The notes under the pieces were generated by a model. That model saw only the letters and a program-made list of their open reading frames with translations. It made no database searches and was not told the origin of the DNA. The position numbers and the translations under genes are program-made. This document shows, one piece after another, positions 5,007 to 12,172 of a DNA stretch of 12,172 nt. Origin of the DNA: an uncultured Alphaproteobacteria bacterium (GTDB taxonomy: Bacteria > Pseudomonadota > Alphaproteobacteria > Rs-D84); assembly GCA_944390185.1 (NCBI GenBank), contig CALXPA010000021.1:1-12172 (forward strand), in the 5' to 3' direction. The first letter of the stretch is position 1. Each line of letters begins with the position of its first letter.

Positions 5007-5525
5007 ATGAATACAAAAATAGATTTATGTTCGATGGCGTTATTGAAACTGGGCGAGGCACCTATTCAATCACTGGTTGATGATACACCATCGGCCCAAT
5101 TGGGGCGAACACTATTTGATCCGGTGGTTGATGCGCTGTTGGCGCTGCATCCGTGGCATTTTGCGACCCAGCAATTTAATCTGGATAAAAATAACGATGG
5201 CAATTTTTTATTGCCCCCAGAAATTTTACGTACGCTGCGATGCAACGGTGAAATAATCGGAACCAGTATTATATCGCCATCAGACACATTGAATATAACA
5301 GCCATCGTGCGCGTCCCACCAGAACAATTCCCCAGTTATTTTGTATCGTTGGTGACAACAAAACTGGCGATGGAATTTTGCATTCCACTGGTTGGGGACC
5401 AGACGATATTCCGCACACTGGCGGCATTATATGAAACAGAATTACAATCTGCGAAATTCATAGACAGTGCATCTGCGCCATCTGGGGGAATAGCGAACTA
5501 TTCGTTAATTAACGCGCGCTTTTAA
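5007..5525 (+). CDS. Tail tubular protein A, T7 gp11-like head-tail adaptor
   Basis: 172 residues. The start IDLCSMALLKLGEAPIQSLVDDTPSA (5-30), then TLFDPVVDALLALHPWHFA (35-53), a central beta region (LLPPEILRTLRCNGE), the PPEQFPSYFVSLVTTKLAMEFCIPL block (104-128) and the final ALYETELQSAK helix (138-150) are the pattern of T7 gp11-type proteins. These form the ring below the portal to which the nozzle attaches. The usual size is close to 190 residues, so this is nearly full length. The RBS is weak (CGGATACAAG). It lies 15 bases before the gp12-like gene, the normal neighbour. Confidence 0.85.
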   Translation: MNTKIDLCSMALLKLGEAPIQSLVDDTPSAQLGRTLFDPVVDALLALHPWHFATQQFNLDKNNDGNFLLPPEILRTLRCNGEIIGTSIISPSDTLNITAIVRVPPEQFPSYFVSLVTTKLAMEFCIPLVGDQTIFRTLAALYETELQSAKFIDSASAPSGGIANYSLINARF

Positions 5526-5540
5526 ATACGGGGGATTATC

Positions 5541-7256
5541 ATGGCAGACTTTATAAAAACACAAAATTCTTTTTCTGATGGCGAAGTTGCCCCAGAATTT
5601 TTTGCACGCGATAATTTAAACGGTCTGTCACGATTGGAAAACATGGACGTTCTGGGTGGTGGTGGACTGCGCCGTCGTCGTGGATTGGCAACTGTTGCAG
5701 AATTATCAGACACTGGACGTCTGGTCCCATTTTCAGTCAGTGATACCGAAAATTATCTGTTGGTGTTAACAGATGGATATATCCAGATTTATCAAGATGA
5801 TGAATTTGTTACAAATGTAGTGGTGCCGTGGGATACCAGTGCGCTGGATAAAATACAATATGCCCAGCGTTTTGATACCATGATATTTGTTCATCCAGAT
5901 TATCCGCCCCAGGTTCTGCAGAAATCAGGAACATCGTTCCAGGTCAAACAATTCAGTTTTTCACGCAACGATTCTGATATGTCGGTAAATATTCCGTTTA
6001 TGCGATTTGATGACTCGGCAGACATCAAGATTACGGTTACATCTAATTCTTTGGGTAATAATTTTGCTACATTCACCACGAACCAGGATTTTTGGACCGC
6101 CGATAACCAAGACGGATATTTTATGCTGTTGGGAAAAATGTGGGTGATTACGGATTATATTAACGCCACGACAGTCTATGCGTACACGAACGGCACATAT
6201 ACATTACCGTCTGACCCAGTAACCGATTGGCAAGAGGCCGCATTCAGCGACCGTCGCGGATGGCCGTGCAGCATCACATTTCACCAAGATAGACTGGTAT
6301 TCGGTGGGTCACGATCGTGGCCTGGGGGGATATGGATGTCACGGGTCGGCCAGCACAAGAACTTTAATGTTGGCACTGGTCTGGATGACGAAGCGATTTT
6401 TATCACGCTGTTATCGCAACAGCGCCAGCAGATTTGCACAATCGTCAGCAGTGATACGTTACAAATACTGACAAACGTTGGCGAATGGGCGATTGCCAGC
6501 AAGCCTGTAACCCCGTCTGCGGTGGATATCAGACAGCACACATCTGTGGGCAGTGTTTCATCCAGATACTTGCCGCCACACAAGATAGAGGGGGCAACGG
6601 TATTTATCTCGGCTGGTAAACAGGATATACGCGAACTGAGTCTGGATCAACTGGGCGAGCATTATAATGCGACCGATTTGTGCACCGCCGCCAAGCATTT
6701 GATGCAGGATCCTGTTGATCTGTCATATAGCGATGCCACGCGTCAATTATTTGTTGTCATGGCAAATGGTGATATGGCGGTGTTGAACCAGAATTCTGCG
6801 TTGGGAATTTCTGCGTGGGGCCGATACAAAACCCAGGGACAATTTAAGTCTGTGGCCACGGTCAACGGCACAACGTACGTAATTGTTGCGCGTGGCGACA
6901 CATTGTACCTGGAAAAATTTTCAGCCGATGCACTGAACGACGGCGGAACGTATGGTTTTTCATTTACTGCGGCGGCGATGCCACTGCGCGCGTCTGGTCA
7001 TAATGCGACCCGCATGAAAATCAGAAAAATATCTGTGCGCGTATTGGATACCAAGACGCTGTTTATAAACGACGCGCGTGCACCACTGCCAAATGCGATA
7101 TATGATGATGCATCGCCCGGGTACAGTGGTGATGTGTCTGTAAATGTTCTGGGGACGCAACGTAATTGCGTCAATGCGCCCTGGAAAATTTCCAGCAGTG
7201 AACAATTACCAACAAACATTTTATCCGTCGCAATATACGGATATTACACAGTATAA
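5541..7256 (+). CDS. Tail tubular protein B, T7 gp12-like nozzle protein
   Basis: 571 residues. The N-terminus NSFSDGEVAPEFFARDNLNGLSRLENMDVLGGGGLRRRRG (9-48), then RLVPFSVSDTENYLLVLTDGYIQIYQ (about 60-85), is a clear signature of the gp12-like/phage stabilisation family. Beta-propeller-like repeats and blocks such as SDRRGWPCSITFHQDRLVFGGS and QQRQQICTIVSSDTLQILTNVGEW follow. The protein would form the nozzle of the short tail below the gp11-like ring. T7 gp12 is longer (about 790 residues); shorter forms are common in other podoviruses. The RBS GGGGGATT is strong and the frame is open throughout. It is the largest gene of the block. Confidence 0.85.
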   Translation: MADFIKTQNSFSDGEVAPEFFARDNLNGLSRLENMDVLGGGGLRRRRGLATVAELSDTGRLVPFSVSDTENYLLVLTDGYIQIYQDDEFVTNVVVPWDTSALDKIQYAQRFDTMIFVHPDYPPQVLQKSGTSFQVKQFSFSRNDSDMSVNIPFMRFDDSADIKITVTSNSLGNNFATFTTNQDFWTADNQDGYFMLLGKMWVITDYINATTVYAYTNGTYTLPSDPVTDWQEAAFSDRRGWPCSITFHQDRLVFGGSRSWPGGIWMSRVGQHKNFNVGTGLDDEAIFITLLSQQRQQICTIVSSDTLQILTNVGEWAIASKPVTPSAVDIRQHTSVGSVSSRYLPPHKIEGATVFISAGKQDIRELSLDQLGEHYNATDLCTAAKHLMQDPVDLSYSDATRQLFVVMANGDMAVLNQNSALGISAWGRYKTQGQFKSVATVNGTTYVIVARGDTLYLEKFSADALNDGGTYGFSFTAAAMPLRASGHNATRMKIRKISVRVLDTKTLFINDARAPLPNAIYDDASPGYSGDVSVNVLGTQRNCVNAPWKISSSEQLPTNILSVAIYGYYTV

Positions 7257-7272
7257 CCACAGGGGGAAAATT

Positions 7273-7623
7273 ATGGGACAATTTGTTTCAGATGTAAAAA
7301 GTATATTGGATTATCAAGATTCTAAACGTACGGCCGAAAACGAACGTCAAAAAATTTTATCAGACATGGCCGCCGATGAACGTGAAAAAACAAACTTGGT
7401 CAAAAAAACATTGGCGGCCCAGCGTGCCAAGTATGGCGCATCGGGTGCGTCCGCACGCAGTATGTCTACGGGGGCAGTGTTGCGGCGGCTGCAATCCGAA
7501 GTCGAACAACCGTACGTGGAAAAACGTCGTGCAAACACAGAAAAACTAAAACAAACCCGCGCATCAAAACGACCAAACCTGTTACAGACACTGTTGGAAC
7601 GATTTGATGATTTGGTGGGATAA
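7273..7623 (+). CDS. Small charged coiled-coil phage protein, unknown function
   Basis: 116 residues from the ATG at 7273, preceded by AGGGGGAAA; the longer frame from 7144 runs inside the gp12-like gene. The first half is rich in Lys, Glu, Asp and Arg (YQDSKRTAENERQKILSDMA, DEREKTNLVKKTLAAQRAK) and looks like a long helix. A small-residue patch follows, YGASGASARSMSTGAVLRRLQ (58-78), then a second charged helix to the end. Similar Gly/Ser patches after a helical start occur in small proteins between the tail tube and fibre genes of alphaproteobacterial prophages, where internal core proteins (T7 gp14 region) are expected. A link to the internal core is possible but not shown. Confidence 0.65.
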   Translation: MGQFVSDVKSILDYQDSKRTAENERQKILSDMAADEREKTNLVKKTLAAQRAKYGASGASARSMSTGAVLRRLQSEVEQPYVEKRRANTEKLKQTRASKRPNLLQTLLERFDDLVG

Positions 7624-7635
7624 ACGGGGGCTGTT

Positions 7636-8184
7636 ATGTACAAGATATCATACACAGGCGATGGCGAAACAACGCAATATATTTTTGCGTTCCCGTTTTT
7701 CCAAGACGCCGACGTGCGCGTCGCATTGGACAATGTTATCGCCGACGATACCCAGTATTCTGTTATCGCGAACGATGATTTTGATGGGGGCAGTGTCGTA
7801 TTTGCCGCCGCCCCATCAAACGGGGTTCAAATAGACATCTTTCGCCAGGTATCACTGTCACGCGTTATTGATTACCAGCCAACTGCAAAAATCGATCCAG
7901 AAAGTCTGAATGCAGATTTTAATTTTCTGGTTGCTGCATTTCGTGATTTGCATGAAATAGACATTGATTTGACAGAATGGAAAAACACGCACGATAACGT
8001 GATGACATTTTTGCAATATAACCTGGATGTTATTCAAGACAAACTGGGGGGCGGGGCAGTAATGGGACTGTACAACAATCTGGTATCTGTCTTAGAAAAT
8101 GCGTTACCGCAACTGATAAACGATTACGGCAGCGTCACGGAATTGGCACCAAATGAAACACGCGATGATTACGGCGTTTTATGA
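7636..8184 (+). CDS. T7 gp17-type tail fibre N-terminal adaptor, without receptor-binding part
   Basis: 182 residues. YKISYTGDGETTQYIFAFPFFQDADVRVALDN (2-33), DDTQYSV (37-43), GGSVVFAAAPSNGVQIDIFRQ (51-71) and the PESLNADFNFLVAAFRDLHE helix (88-107) match the N-terminal domain of T7-type tail fibres, which anchors the fibre to the tail hub. After about residue 110 there is a helical stretch and the protein ends; the long triple-stranded shaft and receptor-binding tip are missing. It may carry a separate tip protein encoded elsewhere, be a plug without receptor binding, or be truncated. RBS GGGGGCTG precedes the ATG at 7636. The gene overlaps the terminase start by 32 bases. Confidence 0.8.
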   Translation: MYKISYTGDGETTQYIFAFPFFQDADVRVALDNVIADDTQYSVIANDDFDGGSVVFAAAPSNGVQIDIFRQVSLSRVIDYQPTAKIDPESLNADFNFLVAAFRDLHEIDIDLTEWKNTHDNVMTFLQYNLDVIQDKLGGGAVMGLYNNLVSVLENALPQLINDYGSVTELAPNETRDDYGVL

Positions 8185-8770
8185 TTTTCTGGATGAATGG
8201 AACGCTGTGCTGGGGTTGTCAACACCGTTGCACCACCGCCAGATTATGGATTTTTTAGTATCTGTGTGGGAACATGCGCCACATCGTGGGTTACTGATGG
8301 CATTTCGTCATTCTGGTAAATCCACGGTCGTGGGAATATTTGCGGCGTGTGTTTTATATTTGCGCCCAGATACCAGAATATTAATATTATCCGCAGAATC
8401 CAGCTTGGCAACCCGCATGGTTGCGCACATACGGCACATACTGGAAAATCATCCGCGCTGTACAGAATTGGTCCCAGCGGTCAAAAAAGAATGGGCCAGC
8501 GGTCGAATTACAATAAATCGACCGATTGGGATTCGCGAACCGTCCGTTGTATGCCAGGGCATTCACGGCAATATCACAGGTATGCGGGCTGATTTGATAA
8601 TTTGTGATGATATAGAGGTTCCAAATACATCCAACACCGCCCAGAAACGTGCCGCGCTGCGTGACAGACTGCGCGAATTGGACTTTATTTTGTCGCCCCC
8701 CGGAACCATGATTTACATTGGTACGCCACACACGATGGACACAATTTATCGCACGTGTGACGATGACTAG
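8153..8770 (+). CDS. Phage large terminase, N-terminal ATPase part only
   Basis: 205 residues. A Walker A-like loop FRHSGKST (51-58), a Walker B LIICDDIE (148-155) and a coupling motif IYIGTPHT (187-194) identify the ATPase of a T7 gp19-like packaging motor. The N-terminal LHHRQIMDFL (26-35) is the usual adenine-binding region. Full proteins have about 550-600 residues, with a C-terminal RNase H-like nuclease. This one stops 11 residues after GTPHT, ending in DDD, and its stop overlaps that of the convergent gene. No remnant of the nuclease domain was found downstream on this strand. Start: ATG at 8153; ATG at 8165 is possible. As it stands it could not cut DNA, and whether the shortened ATPase works is doubtful. 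It is either a pseudogene-like remnant or a motor helped by a nuclease in trans. Confidence 0.85.
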   Translation: MKHAMITAFYDFLDEWNAVLGLSTPLHHRQIMDFLVSVWEHAPHRGLLMAFRHSGKSTVVGIFAACVLYLRPDTRILILSAESSLATRMVAHIRHILENHPRCTELVPAVKKEWASGRITINRPIGIREPSVVCQGIHGNITGMRADLIICDDIEVPNTSNTAQKRAALRDRLRELDFILSPPGTMIYIGTPHTMDTIYRTCDDD

Positions 8771-9447
8771 ATTGTTGTTGGGGCATCTGGTGCATTATCG
8801 TCATCGATGGGTTTCATTGCACTGATGAACGAACGTAATTTTTCCAACAGTTGGACGCCTGCATCGCCAAACATCGGCAGATATGTTTCGTATTCTGGCA
8901 TATCGGCCTGTAATTGGGCGCGGGCACGTTCTGACAATGGCTGGTTCAGCATATCGCTGGCGACCTTCCATAAATAGTATGCGCGGTACGTCTTCATAAT
9001 GATTGACCATTTTTCTACCAGGTCGGGTCGTGCAGACAATGCCGCCCGAATTGCCACCAGCCATTGGTCGCCGAACTTTTTGATAACGCCCAGCTGTTGG
9101 ATATTGTCCAGTCCCTGTTGATCTGTGGTAAACGAATTAATTCCCGATTCCAGTTCGGTCCATTCGTCTGGTGTCAATGGCACTGTGGCCACCGTTTCGG
9201 CCATCATGCCGCCATACGGCAACAATTCGCGGTCAATTGAATCCATTGGGGTTTTACCACTGCGCAAATTTTCGATATGTTTGACCAGATTTTTTCCTGT
9301 GGGCAATTCGCGCAGTTCGCGTACGACGTCCGGGGTCGCTTCGTCAACAAAGACCTGGTTTACGGCGGCCCACCCGCCAAAGATAACATGTTCTTGGCGG
9401 TACAGGTTCAACAATTTTTGTGCGGTTGCGCTGGCCTTGGCATTCAT
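8767..9447 (-). CDS. Protein of unknown function downstream of the repressor
   Basis: 226 residues, with a very strong RBS (AAGGAGGGGG) before the ATG at 9447. No family was recognised. The protein looks soluble and mostly helical: no signal peptide or membrane segment, an N-terminal helix rich in small and charged residues, a central Pro/Glu region (PLTPDEWTELESGIN, about 90-104), an aromatic stretch MKTYRAYYLWKVAS (about 151-164) and an acidic end (PIDDDNAPDAPTTI). It begins 36 bases after the stop of the double-HTH repressor on the same strand, so the two are probably one operon. Its stop codon shares CTAG with the terminase fragment. The context suggests a product made when the repressor is made, such as an immunity, maintenance or regulatory partner, but nothing in the sequence proves this. 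Confidence 0.75.
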   Translation of the reverse strand: MNAKASATAQKLLNLYRQEHVIFGGWAAVNQVFVDEATPDVVRELRELPTGKNLVKHIENLRSGKTPMDSIDRELLPYGGMMAETVATVPLTPDEWTELESGINSFTTDQQGLDNIQQLGVIKKFGDQWLVAIRAALSARPDLVEKWSIIMKTYRAYYLWKVASDMLNQPLSERARAQLQADMPEYETYLPMFGDAGVQLLEKLRSFISAMKPIDDDNAPDAPTTI

Positions 9448-9483
9448 TTGTGTATTTCCCCCTCCTTGGGTGCGATTGTATGT

Positions 9484-10491
9484 TTATTCCATGACAATCA
9501 TCACGACCTTGTGCATAGTCGGACCGACGATTTTTTCTTCGGGTGACAACACCTGGCCGTATATTTTGCCCCGGGCGTCTTGGCGAACGTTGACAACCTG
9601 GGCGGTTGCGGTATCGCTGGAATCCATTGTGGCGAAATCAGTATCAATACAGACCGCCATATCACCAACTGCGGCCGGTGTATTTGCATCTGCAAATACG
9701 TATGCCTTTTCAGGAATCAGTCCACCCATACGCTTTGCATTTGGAATAACAGCATAGATTCCCTGGTGACCTTCTAGGGACATGGGGGCGACAATCATCG
9801 TTGTATCAGATTTTTTAAACGCGATAGATTTTCCCGCCGGCGTACCGAATACCGGAACCAGTTTTTTACGTGCGCTGTCGTATAATTTGGCGCCATAGAA
9901 ACTGCTGTGCATATCGATGCCAGATAACGGGTTGCCGGGAATCAAGACAGATTTTACACGTTCTTTGACCTTGTTAATCTGTTTTGTTAATTCGCCAGAT
10001 TTGTACATTGTTGCAATCTTGTCGAACATTGCATCGACGCTGTACGCAAAAGACTTGGCCAGTGGCTCGATTTCATTTTGGTATATTTCGCGTTGTCCAA
10101 CCTCTATCTTATGATATACCGACAGCGTCATCCCAGCGTCTTTTGCGGCCTGGGCAATGGTTTTCCCAGATTGCTGACGAATCTTGCGCAGTCCACTGCC
10201 GAATATTTTCAGTCCACTGTCTTCGTTATCATTCAGACGACGTTTGATTTCGCTTTGCCATTTGTCGGCAACGTCATCAGATTCCTTGATGAAGATATCA
10301 GACAGCTTGCATCCTAAAATATTGCATATGTTTAACAGTTGCCGTTGATTCAGTCGACGTACACCCTTTTCGATTTTGGAAACCGCCGACAGCGACAGGT
10401 TTGCCTGGCGCGCCAGTTCGGTCATCTTCATACCATTTGCCAAACGGATGCTTCTGATATTATTCGGAAAAATAATCTCTTCTTGGGCCAT
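9484..10491 (-). CDS. Double-HTH repressor with S24-like C-terminal domain
   Basis: 335 residues from the ATG at 10491, chosen because AAGGAG lies just upstream; six more codons are open. Two XRE-type helix-turn-helix domains are visible. The first spans about 9-68 (MTELARQANLSLSAVSKIEKG) and the second about 96-157 (TIAQAAKDAGMTLSVYHKIEVG). After a basic helical linker (170-181) the C-terminal half resembles the S24/LexA-type domain of phage repressors: GIYAVIPNAKRMGGLIPEKAYV (about 244-265), NTPAAVGD (270-277), QVLSPEE (313-319). In active members the first block contains Gly-x-Ser-Met; here the Ser position is Arg254 and no lysine is evident at the usual second position, so self-cleavage is unlikely. 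It is probably a DNA-binding repressor that controls itself and perhaps the phage block. It reads towards the unknown gene and lies beside dnaB. Confidence 0.85.
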   Translation of the reverse strand: MAQEEIIFPNNIRSIRLANGMKMTELARQANLSLSAVSKIEKGVRRLNQRQLLNICNILGCKLSDIFIKESDDVADKWQSEIKRRLNDNEDSGLKIFGSGLRKIRQQSGKTIAQAAKDAGMTLSVYHKIEVGQREIYQNEIEPLAKSFAYSVDAMFDKIATMYKSGELTKQINKVKERVKSVLIPGNPLSGIDMHSSFYGAKLYDSARKKLVPVFGTPAGKSIAFKKSDTTMIVAPMSLEGHQGIYAVIPNAKRMGGLIPEKAYVFADANTPAAVGDMAVCIDTDFATMDSSDTATAQVVNVRQDARGKIYGQVLSPEEKIVGPTMHKVVMIVME

Positions 10492-10498
10492 CGCAAAA

Positions 10499-10549
10499 CT
10501 CCTTGTCAATTCTTGACAAAATCATAGTCAATTTTGACCCATATGGCAA
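10499..10549 (-). promoter_or_regulatory. Autoregulated promoter and operators of the double-HTH repressor
   Basis: Reading the minus strand: TTGCCA (10549-10544), 17 bases, TATGAT (10526-10521), then AAGGAG (10504-10499) before the ATG at 10491. Two inverted repeats share one half-site. One is TTGTCAA-3-TTGACAA (10503-10519), covering the start point and touching the RBS. The other is GTCAA-2-TTGAC (10527-10538), inside the -35/-10 spacer. A protein bound to either would block RNA polymerase, so autorepression is likely. The -35 lies only 12 bases from the dnaB stop codon. Confidence 0.7.
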
Positions 10550-10561
10550 GTATAAAATATG

Positions 10562-12121
10562 CTACAGCGGCATATCATCTGGTATGGCGTCGGTGTCGAT
10601 TGGTGTTGGTTGAAAATCTTCATCACCGCCCATTGTTCCCGTGTCATGTGCCCCAGAATTAAATTCGTTGGCGCCACGCGCATCAATTTCGTCCAGATTA
10701 TCAAACAGACTGTAATCACCAAAGAACGCCAGGTGCACTGTTTCTGGGCGACCGTGACGGTTCTTGCCGATGATAACATCGGCCTTGCCGCGGGCGCGTT
10801 CCAGACGCTTTTGATAACTTTCGATAATTTTATCATTTGCATTACCAGATATACGCTGGGACGGGTCGCGATTTTCCAGATAGTATTCTTCGCGGTACGT
10901 GAACATAACAATGTCGGCATCCTGTTCAATTGACCCAGATTCACGCAGGTCCGCCAACTGTGGCCGTTTATCATCACGGGATTCCACGCTGCGCGACAAC
11001 TGGGACAGGGCGATGACCGGCACATCCAATTCCTTGGCCAGCATTTTTAAGCCGCGTGTAATTTCAGATATTTCCTGGACACGGTTATCATTGCGCCGTC
11101 CCCCTGGCGATGTCATTAATTGCAGATAGTCGATAACAATCAGTGCAATTCCGCCACACTTGCGCGCCAGACGACGTGCACGGGTGCGAATCATCGGCAC
11201 AGACATTCCCGGTGTGTCGTCAATATACAGTGGTACTTTACCTATGGCGGCCGAATATTGGGACATTTTCAAAAAGTCTTCGTCGGTCAACGACCCTTCG
11301 CGCATGGCGGATGCCGGGATTTTCGATTGCGACGACAGCACGCGTGCCGCCAACTGGGACGATGACATTTCCAGACTGAAAAACGCGACGGCGCCCTGGT
11401 ACTTTTCATTTGCGCGGCCGTACAAGATTGCATTTGCAGCATTAAATGCAATGTTCATGGCCAGTGTGGTTTTTCCCATTGCCGGACGGCCCGCGATAAT
11501 AATCAAATCAGAATGATGCAGACCGCTGATTGATTTGTCCAGTGCGTTTAACCCAGTGGTCAGCCCGGATAACTTTCCGTCGGCCTTGTATGCAATCTCT
11601 GCCTCTTGCAGGGCACCCTGTAATGCGGTGGCGATGGATGTTACTTCGCGTTCTGATACGCCACTGGACGCCATTTCGAACAGTTTTTGTTCGGCCGTTT
11701 CAATTTGTGCCGAAACAGGATTGTCCAGATCTTCGACAAATGCGGCATCGGTTATTGATTGCCCCAGGTTGATTAATTCCCGACGCATGGCGTTTTCATA
11801 GACAATTCGGCCATACTGTTCAACATTTACGACCGTTGCGCCCGCGCCCGCCAATTGGGTCAGATATTCAATGCCGCCGACGGATTCCAGTGTTCCCTGT
11901 TGTTCCAGGTAATTTTTTGCGGTGATAATGTCGAACGGAATTCCGGCGGCAAACTGGCGTTCGGCCAAACGATAGATTTCTTGGTGTGCCGGGTGCGAAA
12001 AATGTTCTGGTTTCAAGAATTCAGACACGCGTTCCAGTGCACGATTATTCATCAACACCGCCGCCAGGACGGCCTGTTCCGCTTCCAGGTTTGTCGGTAA
12101 TGTTTTCGGGGTAAAATCCAT
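10562..12121 (-). CDS. dnaB: Replicative DNA helicase
   Basis: 519 residues. This is the hexameric 5'-3' helicase that unwinds the chromosomal fork and binds primase. The N-terminal domain is standard (PTNLEAEQAVLAAVLMNN 9-26; FSHPAHQEIYRLA 41-53). The RecA-like domain carries Walker A GRPAMGKTT (211-219), SLEMSSSQL (249-257) with the catalytic Glu250, Walker B LIVIDYLQLM (327-336), ALSQLSRSVESRDDKRPQLADLRESGSIEQDAD (371-403) and KNRHG (453-457). There is no intein. The acidic tail (about 471-519) is somewhat extended. Length and motifs are those of a chromosomal gene, not a phage helicase. The ATG at 12121 fits the family start but lacks a clear RBS. No terminator is visible after it; the repressor promoter follows immediately. 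Confidence 0.97.
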   Translation of the reverse strand: MDFTPKTLPTNLEAEQAVLAAVLMNNRALERVSEFLKPEHFSHPAHQEIYRLAERQFAAGIPFDIITAKNYLEQQGTLESVGGIEYLTQLAGAGATVVNVEQYGRIVYENAMRRELINLGQSITDAAFVEDLDNPVSAQIETAEQKLFEMASSGVSEREVTSIATALQGALQEAEIAYKADGKLSGLTTGLNALDKSISGLHHSDLIIIAGRPAMGKTTLAMNIAFNAANAILYGRANEKYQGAVAFFSLEMSSSQLAARVLSSQSKIPASAMREGSLTDEDFLKMSQYSAAIGKVPLYIDDTPGMSVPMIRTRARRLARKCGGIALIVIDYLQLMTSPGGRRNDNRVQEISEITRGLKMLAKELDVPVIALSQLSRSVESRDDKRPQLADLRESGSIEQDADIVMFTYREEYYLENRDPSQRISGNANDKIIESYQKRLERARGKADVIIGKNRHGRPETVHLAFFGDYSLFDNLDEIDARGANEFNSGAHDTGTMGGDEDFQPTPIDTDAIPDDMPL

Positions 12122-12128
12122 GTCAGAT

Positions 12129-12156
12129 ATGGTATATAAAAATTTTAGTTTTTCAA
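12129..12156 (-). promoter_or_regulatory. Possible dnaB promoter
   Basis: On the minus strand TTGAAA (12156-12151) and TACCAT (12134-12129) are separated by 16 bases in an AT-rich stretch just upstream of the dnaB start. The resulting leader would be only a few bases long, which would fit the missing RBS. The match is modest. Confidence 0.3.
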
Positions 12157-12172
12157 CGCCTTTTTTGCGCGG

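Larger units (their letters stand above)
1872..8770 (+). mobile_element. Podovirus-like virion and lysis gene block, incomplete prophage or domesticated particle module
   Basis: Eleven genes on one strand. In order: hydrolase, holin-like, scaffold, H1-like basic protein, capsid, small head protein, gp11-like, gp12-like, coiled-coil protein, fibre adaptor, terminase N-terminus. From scaffold to terminase the order follows phage T7 (9, 10, 11, 12, 17, 19), with the lysis genes moved to the front. Absent from the window: portal (T7 gp8), internal core proteins (gp13-16), fibre tip, small terminase, terminase nuclease domain, integrase and replication genes. The edges are set by gene content; no att repeats were found. 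The ORFs carry no internal stops, so decay by point mutation is not evident. Alternatives are a trimmed prophage, a gene-transfer-agent-like element split over several loci, or a satellite relying on a helper phage. Confidence 0.75.

Noticed and set aside
7144..7272. N-terminal extension of the coiled-coil protein
   Set aside because: It overlaps the gp12-like gene in another frame; the ATG at 7273 has a good RBS.
1712..8770. Attachment-site direct repeats or an integrase marking prophage ends
   Set aside because: No convincing long direct repeat was found by eye around the birA end and the terminase end, and no integrase gene is present.
9125..9757. Plus-strand open frame of 210 codons opposite the unknown gene and repressor
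   Set aside because: It lies across two well-supported minus-strand genes, has no RBS, and its composition is that of a shadow frame.
1..12172. Phage-type (T7-like) single-subunit RNA polymerase promoters
   Set aside because: No copies of the T7-like consensus were seen, and no such polymerase gene is in the window.

Overview
The window reads as a piece of an alphaproteobacterial chromosome of moderate GC that carries a compact block of phage virion genes between two housekeeping genes, birA and dnaB. The alphaproteobacterial assignment is an inference. It rests on a monofunctional BirA, a small HTH of the kind found at the N-terminus of alphaproteobacterial S24 regulators, and a scaffold protein C-terminus typical of alphaproteobacterial podoviruses. 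Short intergenic gaps, standard stop codons and AT-rich spacers would suit a reduced or host-associated genome, but no species can be named.

Left edge (1-1711). A GC-rich hairpin block and a 5' leader with several dyads precede a stand-alone HTH gene of 81 residues, which ends in a strong intrinsic terminator. Next come a small winged-helix (OmpR-type) regulator and, one base after its stop, birA.

Phage block (about 1723-8770, + strand). A good sigma70-type promoter is followed at once by two intrinsic terminators. Then come a SleB/CwlJ-like cell wall hydrolase, a holin-like membrane protein, a scaffold protein, a very lysine/alanine/proline-rich histone H1-like protein with its own leader and terminators, the major capsid protein, a small head-associated protein, T7 gp11-like and gp12-like tail tube proteins, a small coiled-coil protein, the N-terminal adaptor of a T7-type tail fibre, and the N-terminal ATPase part of a large terminase. 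No portal, terminase nuclease domain, small terminase, internal core protein, receptor-binding fibre, integrase or phage replication gene is visible. The ORFs that remain are open and have ribosome binding sites. It is therefore either a trimmed prophage or a domesticated particle-making or lysis module whose missing parts lie elsewhere.

Right side (8767-12172, - strand). The terminase fragment converges on an unknown 226-residue gene, and the two stop codons share the bases CTAG. That gene follows a 335-residue repressor-like protein with two HTH domains and an S24-like C-terminal domain whose catalytic Ser position appears to be Arg. Its promoter (TTGCCA-N17-TATGAT) holds two inverted repeats built on TTGTCAA/TTGACAA. 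The same heptamer occurs twice in the leader of the small HTH gene at the left edge, so one regulator may act at both ends. The chromosomal replicative helicase dnaB follows.
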